Source: Gongronella butleri (Eukaryota; Mucoromycota; Mucoromycetes; Mucorales; Cunninghamellaceae). Taken from it: DNA of 64,000 bases. Positions 9,562 through 23,373 of the stretch are shown piece by piece; within the stretch, counting starts at the first letter, position 1; each line of letters opens with the position of its first letter. The notes under the pieces are model-generated. The model was not told where the DNA came from and did no database searches. It saw only the letters and a program-made list of their open reading frames with translations. Where the stretch lies: contig JAIWZP010000003.1 of the NCBI GenBank assembly GCA_025201375.1, positions 1,178,001-1,242,000 on the forward strand. Reading direction: 5' to 3'. Both the position numbers and the translations under genes were made by a program.

Positions 9562-11968
9562 TTAAGGCGACTTTGGTGCACGATAATAGTCCAAGAGCGA
9601 GCGTTCTTGTTGTTGCTGCTGCTGTTGCGTGGGTGTCGTGTGCGTTGATGACGATGGGGACGACCTGGGCGAGCTTGATGACGCGTGCTGCTGCTCGCGG
9701 AGCAGAATGGCCTTGACTTCGACTTTGGTGAGGCACTCGTCGACGTGCTGATTGAACTGGATATTGTCGAGCTCGAGCGACCTGTTGCAAATGGGACACG
9801 TCACGGTCACAATGGATGCTAGCGCGTCGTATGGCGCCTCGCTGGCACTGTCGCGGGTATCATGCTCGTCCATGTTCTCGGTATCGGCAGCGGCCGTGTC
9901 CAATTCGTCCAATTCGTCCAATTCGTCCTTTCCTTCCTTTTGCGATATTTGCGGCTGCACCTGGCCATCCTTGTCCTCGATCACCGCGACCTTGCGCGGC
10001 GCGTCGCTGCTCTCCGCATTGGATTCGCTGTTTTTCCTCTTGCGAAAGTACTAGGCTCACAAAAATAGAAAAGATCAGCCAACATCGTGGCAAAACGCGC
10101 TTTTTTTTTTGTCGTACCTTTTTGACGCCGTGATCATCGTCGACTTTTGGTGGCAGAGACGCCAGCCTGATGCCCATGAGTCGCAACGAAATGGGCAGCT
10201 CCTTTTCCACGAGCTTGTTTTTTGGAAAAAAAAAAAAAAAAAAAAAGAGAAAAGTGAGCAAAAACGAATTAGATGAGCGTTCAATGGCCCACTCACCGAC
10301 TTGGCAATGCGCGCAATGTCCTCCTTTTTGCTAATGTAGGTTGGGAACGTCTTGGATCGCACGCGCACCTCAAACGATGTCTCTTTTAGCTTGATGCCCA
10401 CGGTTTTGCCACCGCGGATCCTATGCTGCTGCAAATCCTTGGCCAACAGAGCCGCCAATTCGTCCACCTTGCGATACAGCTCGTCCGGCTCAGAGAGCGC
10501 AGCGAAGGTTCTGATGGCAAAATGGGCATTAAAAAAAAAGAAAAAGAAAAACAAAACACGCTATCTTACCTTTCCACGCTGATGCTCTTGCGATCCGAGT
10601 CGAGATTAAAATGAGTTGTGCCGAGACCAAGATAGCATTTGAGCATGAATTGGAAGCTGATGGGCGAGAGCAATCTGTAAAGCACGGCGCGCCGCTCAAA
10701 TATATCGCCGCATGTTTGCACATCCAATGCTTGCAAGATGCGTTCGGTCACACGGCCCACGCCCGACACTTTGCGCAGCGATAATGTCTTTGTGAACGCC
10801 ATGATGGTGTCACGGTCCATTGGCAGCATGTATTGGCCATTGGGCTTGTTGAAATCGCTGCAAATCTTGGCCAGCATCCTATTGGCAGCGATGCCGGCAC
10901 TTGCTGTCAATTGGGTCTCTTTGAAGATTTCCGCGCGGATCTGCTCGACAACCTGCTCGGGCGTCTGGTCGGTCGTCTGTAGGTAATTTGTCAGGTTCAG
11001 GTACGCTTCATCGAGACTCATGGGCAAGAATTCAGGGTCGTACTTGGCAAGCACGGCTCGCACCTTGGCGGACGCGGCGCGATACTTTGGAAAGTGCAGC
11101 GGGATCATGGTCAGCTCGGGACAAAGCTTCTTGGCAATGTAGCCTGGCATTCCGCTGCGCACACCCGATTGACGCGCTAGGTAGTTGCTTGTGCACAGCA
11201 TTTGCAGCCCACCCACCGCCATGGGGATCTCCTTGAGCGCTGGATTGTCCAATTCCTCAACAGACGCGTAAAACGCGTCCATGTCCACGTGGCAAATGCA
11301 CTGCGTCAGGTCGCGTCCAGCCTCTAGCTCTTGAATCTATTATTTATTATTTTATTTTTTTTAAAAAAAAACACATGAATCCTTATCCCACTGGCCCTCC
11401 CGCACCCGCGACTTACCTTGTGATCGACAACTTGCTTCTCCAGGGACAGGTCCAGATCCTTGATCACGCTGTATTGGTGCAGCATCTCATCCAATCGCTT
11501 TGTAAGCGACTCGTCGCGCTTTCGCTCATTCTCAAAGAACGCAGAGCCCTGAAAAAAAAACATGCCGTATCAGCATGTATGCATCACTAGATAATTAGCA
11601 TTGTTCCTTGCCTTGGACGTCTCATAAATAATGCGATTGACCTTGTCCTTGTCGACAGAGTCCAGGCCAGCCTGTAAAAAAAAGGGACAAAATTGGTGTT
11701 AAAACACAAAAAACGTCCCTTTTTTTTACTCTTTTACTTTGTGCGCCGACGCGCCAGCCAGTCGGTTGTGCAGCGTCGTCGCCTTTGTCTCGTCATTGTC
11801 GTCTTGGTTGCTCGAGGTTTGCTCCATCAGGTGCTGTGCCACCGCCTCATGCGCCAAAGCCGCCGACTCCTCGTCCAACGACGACAGATCGTCCACAAAC
11901 AGATCTTCCTCCTCGTAAATCTGCGAGGATAGGTGGTCGCCTGCTTCTTCTCTCGTTTGATTGCTCAT
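9562..11968 (-). CDS. POLK: DNA polymerase kappa (DinB, Y family)
   Basis: Seven exons, complement(9562..10050, 10118..10213, 10297..10510, 10570..11336, 11417..11548, 11612..11671, 11738..11968), about 662 residues. A translesion polymerase that bypasses bulky lesions. Exons 1-3 give the N-terminal clasp region (KGSAFFENERKRDESL). Exon 4 has palm motif HVDMDAFYASVEE near residue 160 and catalytic SLDEAYLNLT near 250, then the thumb HhH VSGVGRVTERIL. Exons 5-6 give the little-finger domain. Exon 7 has one UBZ4 ubiquitin-binding finger (CPICNRSLEL...HVDEC, near residue 590) and ends in a Q-rich stretch plus LLDYYRAP, a possible PCNA-binding tail. Vertebrate Pol kappa has two UBZ4 fingers. Intron 2 starts with GC, not GT (see findings). 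Every other junction is GT-AG and keeps frame. Confidence 0.95.
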
Positions 11969-12669
11969 AAGAAAAGCATAACTGCACAAAGAGAAAAAAG
12001 AAAAAGAAAAGAAAAGAATAAAGAGGTTCCCCGCCGCGCTCCTTTTTTTTTTTTTAAAACAGCGCGCAACCACGCGTTCTCGAGTGCCGCAGCGACCTCT
12101 TGCAAACGATCTCCGCAACCAAGCAACGACTGTGCCCCCAATGGAGAGCCAAATCCTTTAAAAATCATTGTCTATGCTGGTTCTGGCTCCATGCATGCCC
12201 GCAGCGCAATGAATTTTCTCTTGTTTGCGGTGACGGGGAGCGAGTCTGATGGTTCCTGACAAGGCGAGCATCAATTTTTTTTGTGTTATCATATGGCTCT
12301 CTTTTTGATCTATCATTAATGCATATTATTCATAACACGCGTCAGGGATCTGAAATTGATGTCATTAGATGCGCCGACCCCTAATATCTTGGGTTGGGTG
12401 TGATAAAAGGGATTTGATTAGACGATTAGCGTGCAAACCGCAATCAAGGCATTCGAGATACAAAAATGTCATTTTTTTCCATCAGTTTACGCCCAATACT
12501 GGTGAAACTGGCCTCGTTCGACAGGGAAAAACGTGCTTCTTATGCCACACTAGGATGAATTGACGAGTCGGCCAGTCTGCCGTGAGGCAAACCGAATATA
12601 AAAATTTATTTACGTTTGATCGGCTTTGCGAGCATGTAAAAGACCTCGATCGTGATTCCATAGAGTACA
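11969..12669. other. Intergenic 5' of POLK, no gene seen
   Basis: No supported gene. The first few hundred bases should hold the POLK promoter. From about 12400 the sequence begins to resemble the repeat family weakly, but I cannot align it convincingly until about 12670. Confidence 0.5.
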
Positions 12670-13660
12670 TGGGATGGCGCACGAGCGAATCTCATTCTAG
12701 CAGAACAAGTTTCACAGCGCGTGAGATGCACAAAAAATCCAGAAAATCGCAATTGAGCCTTTTTTACCGTTTAGCCAACATTTGCCAATGGATTTGCCAC
12801 GTGCAAGGAGATGAACTCTTTGAACATACTCTCCCAGCCCTTATCATTCAAATGAGCCCACCCATGCGGCGCTGCGGCCGCAGGATCACGCGCAATGACG
12901 ACGCTTCAAAATCGCGGATTTTCCAAGGGGTAGAATCGTGTAAACAGCGAAATTTAGGTCGTCAGATCACCACGCCATTCAACCACAGGGTAGATGGCCC
13001 TCGATCACCGACGGAAATGCAATAAAAGGCAGAGATCCATTGGCTGGTTACGGCGTAAAATGCCATTTGCTTCTTATTTTCGCTTCAAGTACAAGTCGAC
13101 GAAAATTGGTCGCAGAGCCGCGAAACAAAGACTGTCAGAAATAGCTCGGCCTGTTGTGTACGTGGATATCAATGATCACTGCAAAAAGCGAGTTTCAGGC
13201 AGAATTGATGCGAACAGTAAGTTTGCGGGGAAACTTTGACACGTGATAAACCACGTCACGCGTGTCGTGACACGCGTCTGCTCCCTATCAAATCCAAGGT
13301 CCTGGAAAACCTCTTGCTGGTGGACGCGTCGGCGCGGTTCTGCAAACGCGTTTTTCCTGTGCAAATCGCCTCTGAATTTTTAGCTAAAATCCCTCATTGC
13401 TCGCCATCGAGCAGATAAACCTCGCTCCCTTTTGGCGTGTTTCGTGGTTTCTCCATGGGGTGCTTCTTGTGTGCAAGTTTGGCACGATTCTGGCAACTTG
13501 AATTTTCCATTTTTATTTTGGAGCTCGATCATGGCAAAACTTTAATTTGCGTGTGGCGCTCCCCAACGACTTTTGACAGCTGCAAAAAGTATCTCGAGCG
13601 TGGTTTCCAACGTCCCCTTTCACATTAGAACGCGTTTCGGGACTTCAAAGTGCCTGCACG
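12670..13660 (+). repeat. Satellite-like repeat family, island R2
   Basis: Second copy of the repeat unit, in the same orientation as R1. Shared landmarks in order are GATTTTCCAAGGGGT (12912), the block GTCAGATCACCACGCCATTCA, TCAAGT...GTCGACGAAAATTGGTC (about 13090), the GATAAACC-CGTCA block (13247), GGACGCGTCGGCGCGG (13322) and CATTGCTCGCCATCGAGCAGAT (13396). The stretch 12990-13250 is closest to 62850-63140. The unit appears incomplete at both ends. Confidence 0.8.
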
Positions 13661-14466
13661 GCGCGTTGCGATTGTAAAAGTAGAAAAAATGATCGTCTTG
13701 ATGCCTTTTTCTGTGAAACTCGTCCAAGAGGTCCAAAATTTGGACCAGTTGAAGGCTGACCCAGAGATTCCATGCAATCAAATTTTCGCGTCGATTGATT
13801 TAGTACGCTTCCGCAAAAAATTAACATTTTATAGGATTTGGGGAAAAAGCAACTTTTTGCCCTTCGCATCTAATTTTGCGGCGCAGCCACTTGGTATGGA
13901 GCGTCGCAGATGACAAAGTCAGAACATTTGATCATCCATGATCCAGTGGAATTGCAACGTCCGTCACCCGCTGAGCACTTTTTCGCGTTTGGAATCTTTA
14001 AAAACGAACAAGGCAATGTGAAGAGGACATTAAGCTTTATGGCGATGAAAATTCATGCCTGTCTATATGACTTACAAATGAAACCAGGATCATTCATGCT
14101 CGATGCTAAACACAAAAAGCGAGGAGCAAAAAGAGACAATTTTGACCAAAATCATGGTTTATAGGCCATCCGCATGTCTTTTTTTCGCTGAATCATAGGC
14201 ATTGGCAGTAGAGGACAGGGCAATTGAGCAAAATTGTACAACACCACCGTCGTCCTGGGCTGAAATAGGCGAGTTTACGCGAAAAGCGCCATTGCCGAGC
14301 CAAACAAGTGCAACATGGGCTGATTTTTTTACGAGAGGACCCGACGCGGGGCAGCAGGCGGCACGAGGCGAGGTGACACAAGCTCCCTTCAAAATGCCCT
14401 GGTCCATGCAGGAACAGCCGCCGACTTTTTTTTTTCTTTTTTGCTTTTTTTCCTTGTTCACTCCTT
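13661..14466. other. Intergenic 5' of COQ6, no gene seen
   Basis: About 800 bp between the repeat island and the COQ6 start codon. I see no supported gene. The last 100 bp are T-rich and probably contain the COQ6 promoter and leader. Confidence 0.5.
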
Positions 14467-16453
14467 ATGTACACGCGCCTGACTCGACCTCTTTTGCGAC
14501 ACACGCGCCGAATGGCGCCGTCTCGATTCTACGCGACCGAGAGCTTGGACAATGTGTATGACATTGTGATTGTGGGCGGTGGCGTGGCCGGCACGGCACT
14601 GGCATGTTCTCTAGGTAAGTTGATCTCGCATGTTTTCGCGCTGTCGCCACTTGTTTGCGGTACAAACCGACTGATATTCACCACGGTCCCCCCCCCTTTT
14701 TTTTTTCTGCCATTGTGTGTCGAATTGAACGTGTAGCGAGCCACCCTTATTTGCAACAGCACCGCGTCGCGCTGATCGAGGCCATGGACTTGACAAGCAC
14801 CAAGCAATGGGCCCCGCAGGCCAACCATTATGCCAATCGCACCGTGTCGCTGACGCCCGGGTCCATGCGCTTCCTTGAAAGTATGGAAATCGACGATTTA
14901 CAAAGAAAAAAAAAAGGGGTTGAAATTGACGGTTTTTTATTGTTAAACTAGACATTGGCGTGACGCCGTTCTTCAGTGCCGGGCGCGCGAATCCATACCG
15001 CGAGATGCAAGTGTGGGACGGCGTGACGGACGCGCGAATTCACTTTGACGCCGCGATGGTGGCGGGCGCGTCGACAAATGCGGATGGCATGCATGACGCG
15101 ACAATTGCATACATGATTGAAAACATCCACCTGCAGCATGCGCTGCTGGGCCGCGTGGACGAATGCCAAAAGCAAGGTGCGCAGCTCGATTTGTTCACCA
15201 ACAGGCGCGTCGCCGCCATTGACCGGCCAGAACCCGCTGTCGACGACAATATTGCCACCTCCCTTGACTCGCTCGACCTATCTGACTGGCCCCTTGTGCA
15301 CCTGGATCAAGGCCGCAGCCTGCGCGCGCGATTGCTGGTAAATCAATCAAAAAAAAAAAGGAAATTTCGCGCTGTTTCTTATTTTTGTTTGAAAAGATTG
15401 GTGCCGACGGCATTCAAAGCCCTGTGCGCGCGTTTGCGGGCATTGACTCACTTGGCTGGGATTATGACGCGCATGGTGTCGTTGCAACACTGCAGTTGGA
15501 CGGTCCCGAGCATCACACCGCGTGGCAACGTTTCTTGCCCACTGGCCCCATAGCCATGCTGCCGGTAAATGAGACATTTTGTCACTTTTTAATTGGAAAG
15601 CATGCTCATTTCTCTTTCATACTGGAATAGATGGGCGAGGGCTACGCGTCGATGGTGTGGTCGACCAAGCCGGCATTGGCGAAAATGCTTAAATCGGTGT
15701 CGCCGGATGACTTTGTGCAGCTTGTGAACGCGGCGTTCCGTTTGAATCATGTGGATCTCGCGTATTTCTACCAGTCGTTCCAAAAGTCGGGTCAGGTACC
15801 GGATTTGGCCGGCGAGGTCGCGTGGCGCGACACTGTCATGCGCAATGACCAGAAGGAATTGCCGCCAAAGGTCGTCCACGTGCAAGATGGCAGCCGAGCA
15901 AGCTTCCCCTTGCGTCTGCGCAACTCGGAGCGCTACGTCGATGATCGCGTGGCTCTTGTTGGGTAAAATGCTGCCACGAGTTGGCGACGACAAGCTGATT
16001 TTTTGTTTTTTTGTTTTTTGTTCAGTGATGCTGCGCATACAACGCATCCGTTGGCCGGCCAAGGCTTGAACCAGGGTCTGCTGGATGTCGAGTACCTGAC
16101 GGATGTGCTTGCGGCGGGTGCTCAGGATGGACAAGACCTGGGCAGCATCCATTTGCTGCGCAATTATGCGACCGAACGATACCTTAAGAACATTGTCATG
16201 ATCAGCGCGTGCGACAAAATGCATAGGCTCTTTAGCAATGACCTGGCCCCTGTCGCATGGCTGCGGTCGCTCGGTCTCTCGACGGTCAATGGCTTGGATG
16301 TGGTCAAGGTAAAAAAAAAAAAAAAAGAAAAAAACACGCGTCATCCGACGCTTTTTGCTCATTTTTTTTCTTCATTTGCAGAGCGAGATCATGAAGTACG
16401 CCATGGGCATTGAGCAGCCCAAGGTCCGCGGCTCCAATCGCCCGTCCTTGTAG
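14467..16453 (+). CDS. COQ6: Ubiquinone biosynthesis FAD-dependent monooxygenase COQ6
   Basis: Seven exons, join(14467..14614, 14737..14880, 14952..15337, 15397..15564, 15631..15962, 16026..16308, 16382..16453), 510 residues. It hydroxylates carbon 5 of the ubiquinone ring precursor on the matrix face of the inner mitochondrial membrane. The N-terminus (MYTRLTRPLLRHTRR) is basic and lacks acidic residues, like a mitochondrial targeting sequence. The FAD-binding GXGXXG-type motif is YDIVIVGGGVAGTALACSL near residue 32. The second signature LLIGADGIQSPVR is formed across the exon 3-4 junction, and the third, VGDAAHTTHPLAGQGLNQGL, across exons 5-6; both confirm splicing. Slightly longer than the human protein (468). 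It is followed after 252 bp by a mitochondrial FAD/folate-type carrier in the same direction. Confidence 0.96.
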
Positions 16454-16705
16454 AAAAATTTTGGCATTTTGCATAAATCATTCGTTTATATCATTGGAAG
16501 GTGCTAAATGACAAGGTTCAACGCTGAGAAATGGGTCTTGCATGAATTGATTTCGTGAATTGCCATTCTGGGCACAGGGGTGGAGGGGGGAAATCCGGGG
16601 TCGTCGGGACGCTGCTTAAAATTTAAGGCTTTTTAGTAGTTTTGCCCTTTTTACTGCTCCTCTTTTCTTATTTCTTTCTTTTGATCGCTGCTCAGAGTGC
16701 TTGCT

Positions 16706-18099
16706 ATGGCCGACACAAAGTCTTTTACGTCCTCGCCACACATGGTAAAGACTCAAAAAGGCCGTTGATAAAAATTTTGGCGGGCTTTGCCCTTGCGCTA
16801 TCTATGTTTGCCACCTTTTTGGCTGCCACTGTCACTTGTCACGCTCACTGTTGCGTCTCGCTTGCTTTTAGGATCAAGCCTTGGCCGGCTTCACGGCTGG
16901 TATGGTGTCGACCACTATCACGCACCCTCTGGACATGATCAAAATCCGATTTCAAGGTAAAGTTTTGACGTGACAAAAGGGCAAAAGGGCCAAAGGGCCA
17001 CTTGGCGCTCGATTTAAAAAGTCACAGCTCACCGTTTCAATCGATTCGCTTCACAGTGGACGCCAGCAAGCGGTCGGCGAACCGCCCATGGCTTGGAGGC
17101 ACGATCAAGTCGTTTCGGCACATTATGAACAATGAGGGCGGCATCACGGGTCTGTACCGCGGTGTCACGCCAAGTGTGTTTGGCGCAGCAGCCAGCTGGG
17201 GCCTGTACTTTTGGGGGTAAGGGCTGAATTGGCCTACCAATATCGCATTTTTCTTATTATTATTTTTTTTCGCAAAATAGGTACAGCTTCATCAAGCGAC
17301 ATATGAGCAAGGATGAGCAGGGCAAGCTGGCTGCCTGGCAGCACATGATTGCATCGACCGAGGCTGGTAAGTTGGGCTGGGCGCGGTCCATTTGGGCGTT
17401 CAATGGCTGATGTATTTTTTTTTTTTAATTTTGATTTTTTGTGAAGGTGCTGCGACGGCGATAGTGACGAACCCGATTTGGGTGATCAAGACGCGGATGT
17501 GTGCGACGACGCGCGCGACGCCTGGTGCGTATCAAGGTTTCCTGCAGGGCCTGGGCCGCCTTGTGTCTGAGGAAGGATTGCGCGGCATGTATCGCGGGAT
17601 GGTGCCTGCTCTGTTTGGCGTGTCGCACGGTGCCATCCAATTCATGGCGTACGAGGAGATGAAGAAGTGGCGCAACGAGCGGCGCCACGCCGAGGGCGAG
17701 ACGCCCACGTCCGAGTGGAATGCGCGCCTCAGCACCCCCGAGTACCTTGTCATGGCTGTTTCATCCAAGGTGGTCGCTGCCGTCACCACGTACCCCTACC
17801 AGGTGCTGCGCAGCAGATTGCAGGTAAAAAATGATTGAGCAAGGGAGCGGGGGCAAATGGGTGCAAAAGAGCGCGTCGCTCACGGACGCGTCTTTTTTTT
17901 TTTTTCTTCTTAGAATCGCGAAACTCGCGACGCGTATCATGGCGTGATGGACTGCATCCGCAAAATCAAGGCTGCCGAAGGTATGGTCGGCTTTTACAAG
18001 GGCCTGGCGCCCAGTGTGCTGCGTGTGCTCCCCGGAACGTGCATCACTTTCTTGGTGTATGAGAACATGACGCAATATTTCAAAAAGCACGCCACCTAG
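16706..18099 (+). CDS. FLX1: Mitochondrial FAD/folate carrier (SLC25A32/FLX1 type)
   Basis: Six exons, join(16706..16744, 16872..16956, 17057..17216, 17281..17366, 17447..17823, 17914..18099), 310 residues, the normal length. A mitochondrial carrier with three repeats, each with the PX(D/E)XX(K/R) signature: HPLDMIKIRF, NPIWVIKTRM and YPYQVLRSRL. The Trp in the second signature, GVTPSVFGAAASWGLYFWGY after repeat 1 and FGVSHGAIQFMAYEEMK in repeat 2 are specific to the FAD/folate branch (yeast Flx1, human SLC25A32). It is expected to move FAD (or folate) across the inner membrane. The substrate cannot be fixed from sequence. It starts with an unusually short 13-codon first exon. Confidence 0.93.
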
Positions 18100-18660
18100 A
18101 CATGCCTCTTCTTTTCCTCTTTTTGCTCCCCACCCCTCTCTTTTGTTTGTAGAACTTTTTAGATGATACCATTTCTGTAAAAAAAACTAACATTGCATTA
18201 AAAAATCATAAAAAAAACACGCTTTTTGACAAAACTTGACGCGACGCCGTCACGCTTTCTCGCCTTTTTTTTGGGGGAGGGGGAGGGACACTTGAATAAC
18301 AAATGATGGAGAAAGTGTACTTGACGTCAATTCCGTGGAAAGAAAGAAAATCACGATAAAACACACGTTTTGACACTTTTTGACGCGACTTGACGCGTCG
18401 CATGCCTCTTGTCACCCTTATTTGACCGGGACGCTTGCACGACAGTTAAAAAAAAATAGACTATTTTAATTTAATACGCGTGGACATTTTTTTTGCTCAT
18501 TTTTTCATTTTTTTGCAAGACAAAGCGATCAGTGGCTAGCAACAGGAAAGGGTACACAAACAGGTGAAGCAAAGGGAGGGTGGACGAGAATAAAAAAAAA
18601 AGTGAGGTGAGATGACAGAAAGGAGAGGGCAGGGGGGGAGGGGGACGAAGCGACAAATGT
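18100..18660. other. Intergenic, convergent 3' ends, with a short direct repeat
   Basis: No gene. Two similar blocks, about 18210-18262 and 18352-18408, share AAACAC-GTTTTGAC and TTGACGCGAC-type words and look like a diverged direct repeat. The rest is A/T-rich 3' flank of the carrier and of the kinase gene. Confidence 0.5.
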
Positions 18661-20677
<2,017 letters not shown>

Positions 20678-23373
20678 GGCAACCAGGCGTGGCGACTGTT
20701 ATCCTTGCTGAAAAGAAGAAAAAGAGAGAAAAAGAGGTCTACGGGTGGCAGCCGACCTTTTTGGATGAAGGGAAAAAGAAAGAAGGAAAAAAAAGAGTGA
20801 GAAAAGAAACAAGAAAAAAAAAGGAGTGCACGCTCCCTTTTTAGGCCCCGGGAGGGCCTTGAAATACACACAATTGCCCAAATCGCACTTGCGCCCCGCA
20901 ATTTAGCACCACCACCTCGAGGTTTTTTATTTTTTTTTTCTCTCTTTTGCCAAATCATGCATCCCATCAATTGCCACTATCTGATGATTGAGGAGACCTC
21001 AAAAGGCACGCGCTGTGCTTTGACCAAAGCCCATTTTACGCAATCTCCTTTTTTTTTTCTTTGCCCCATGCCGGCAATGGCCCTCGATCGTCCCTTGTCT
21101 GATCACCAAGCCCAATGGGCACCGCCCGCCAGAACCCCTCATTGCCATTTACTCCTCACTCGGTCCTCATGCTAATTGGGCGCGCGCCAAGACAATAAAA
21201 TCAAAAAAAAAATCTTGCCCGATCGCTTTTTGTCGCGACATTTCGCTTTGACCCGTGTGGCTGATTTGCCGGTGCGCCTTATCATAGCTCGCTCAGCTCA
21301 CCCAGAATCGACATCCACGTGCACGGACCAACGCGGCATGTGCAATCGTTTTGTTTTTATGTTTTTCAATGTTTTTGTTGTTTTTTGACCGTCGTCATGG
21401 CACAATGTATCAACGCGATTGAATCATTTTAATAGTGAACGATTGTGCAAACACGTTGCTGTCGATCCCAGTGGCTCTGTCTTTTGTGTTTGTAGCGCAT
21501 CGGCCATGCCAATAGCGATTTTTCTCTTTTTACTGTTGGTACATCTTTGTTATTGCTAGCGTGTGATCGCCAATAGCCCCTGTGTCACCCCATTGGCAAT
21601 GATTGTCCTGTTCTGGGCCGACAGGCGTCAATTTCATGTGACGTGTGTCATGAGTTCATCAATGTCAGCGCATTGAGCACAATGTACACGCCTATTTCAT
21701 CCAAGGAACGCGATTTCTTTGAGAAATGTGTCAATCCAATGGCCCGTCAATGCAGTGCTCATACAGCCAAGACCGATTGGCTTGGTGAAAACAAGAAAAA
21801 AATGCCATAAAAAGCCTTCAGTTTGTAACATACACTCTTGAAATTTGATTTTCAATCATGTTTCCTCTAAGAAACAGCGTTGGAGAACTCAACGCCAATG
21901 CCGTGCATTTCAATGTCCACAATGGCCAGCTGGTCCAAATTTGACAGAGAGCAGATCGCCATGCCGCCAGCAAACCCAAATTTGATACGATTTGGTGATT
22001 TGACGGCCTTGTTCACTACTTTGAGAACGGACTACGCATAAAAAACATACCGCAAAGGCTTTGAGCTTCTGTTGGCCGTGTGCTGGGCAAATGGCAATGG
22101 CATTTGATCAAGCAAATAGCGAGAACAGTGCGATTAAATCCCTTTTTCCATGTTTCAATGGTGACGCGTCCACTATGACCCCCTTTTCCAGTAGCCGATT
22201 TTTTTTACTCAAAATGTATCTTTACGTCGCCAGTCATGGAATGCTCGCGTGCTTGGCCCGTTACACGCACGATCTTGATAGAAATGGCACGTTTATCAAG
22301 AAACCAAGCTGAAACAGAGGACTGACAAGGGACGCGTGCTTTGTACGTTGGCCAAGCTGGTCACGAAAATGTCACGTGCTGCTTAGATTTTCATTTGGCC
22401 AATTGGCCCTGGAACCAGTGGCCACCGAGGGTGTGTGCGTGTACCAAAGAAAGGGGAAGGACGCGTTTTCTGTGCTTTTATGCTTTGCTGTGTGTGCTGC
22501 ACCATTGACCTCGGTGCCGGTCTCGGCGTTTTCCCCTCGTGGGATGAACCCTGGGAGTCACCAAGCTGTAGAAATCTTGGAAGGTGGCCAAAATGGCCGA
22601 AAAGTGAGCTTTCCCAGGCCTTTTTCTCTGAACTCAATCGAGATCGACGACAGGGGGAGGGGAAAAAGGAACCAGCTGGCGCATCCACGCGCTGGCGGGC
22701 AACCTGATTAGCCGATGTCCACATGACAAAACACGCAAACGGGCACAGGGATTGGCCTTTTTTTTTCGCCGCCGCCCGCTCAAAGCAGCGAAAATGACCA
22801 AACATCTCCATCTTCCAGGAGATCGAGTGAGATCCAGAGCATCCCAACTTGGCAAATCTTACAGCCACAACGAGCTTAGTCGTCGCAAATGCCGTGTGAG
22901 ACTTGCCAATTTGGCTTTTTCACGAGGCGTGGGCAATTGGGGAAGCAACAAGGTTTAACATGGAGAAGTAGCATCGTCTCATTGTTGCATCGCTGCCAAT
23001 GCTTGCTCCTTCCTTTCAAATACTTTTACCAGGTAAATCATCAAAAAAACATTGAAACGATGGCCAATTGGTCCATCATTTTCTACACTGACGGGGTCGC
23101 AAGCTCAGATTTTCCCGCGTGGAGTTCGTTCTGACTGGGTGGACCTTTGGTGAGTCAAACAAATAAAGTTTGCTGGAGCAACTCTATCATAGTGTGGGCG
23201 GCGAGCTGATTGGTGGCCCTAGAGCGCGCATAATTATACGGAGCCCGCTTGGGGCCATCGCTAAAAAGGGGTAATAAATACCCCCCATTGCCAAACGGGG
23301 GGAATTTTGTTTGCTTTTCATTCTTCTTTTTCTCACTTTTTTTTTTCTTTGCCTCACCCTCATTGAATTCACC
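20678..23373. other. Long divergent intergenic region, no gene seen
   Basis: 2.7 kb between the PKA and permease start codons. The longest frames (for example 22383-22868 on the minus strand) show no domain, no convincing splice sites and biased composition. The first 300 bp contain a CG/CA-rich stretch (20430-20470) and pyrimidine runs suited to the PKA leader. The last 100 bp before 23374 are T-rich and end with a good start context (CACCATGTC). I find no copy of the satellite family here. Confidence 0.5.

Noticed and set aside
22383..22868. 161-codon minus-strand frame in the PKA-permease gap
   Set aside because: Composition is irregular and no motif is recognisable; a 160-codon frame by chance is likely in this GC range.
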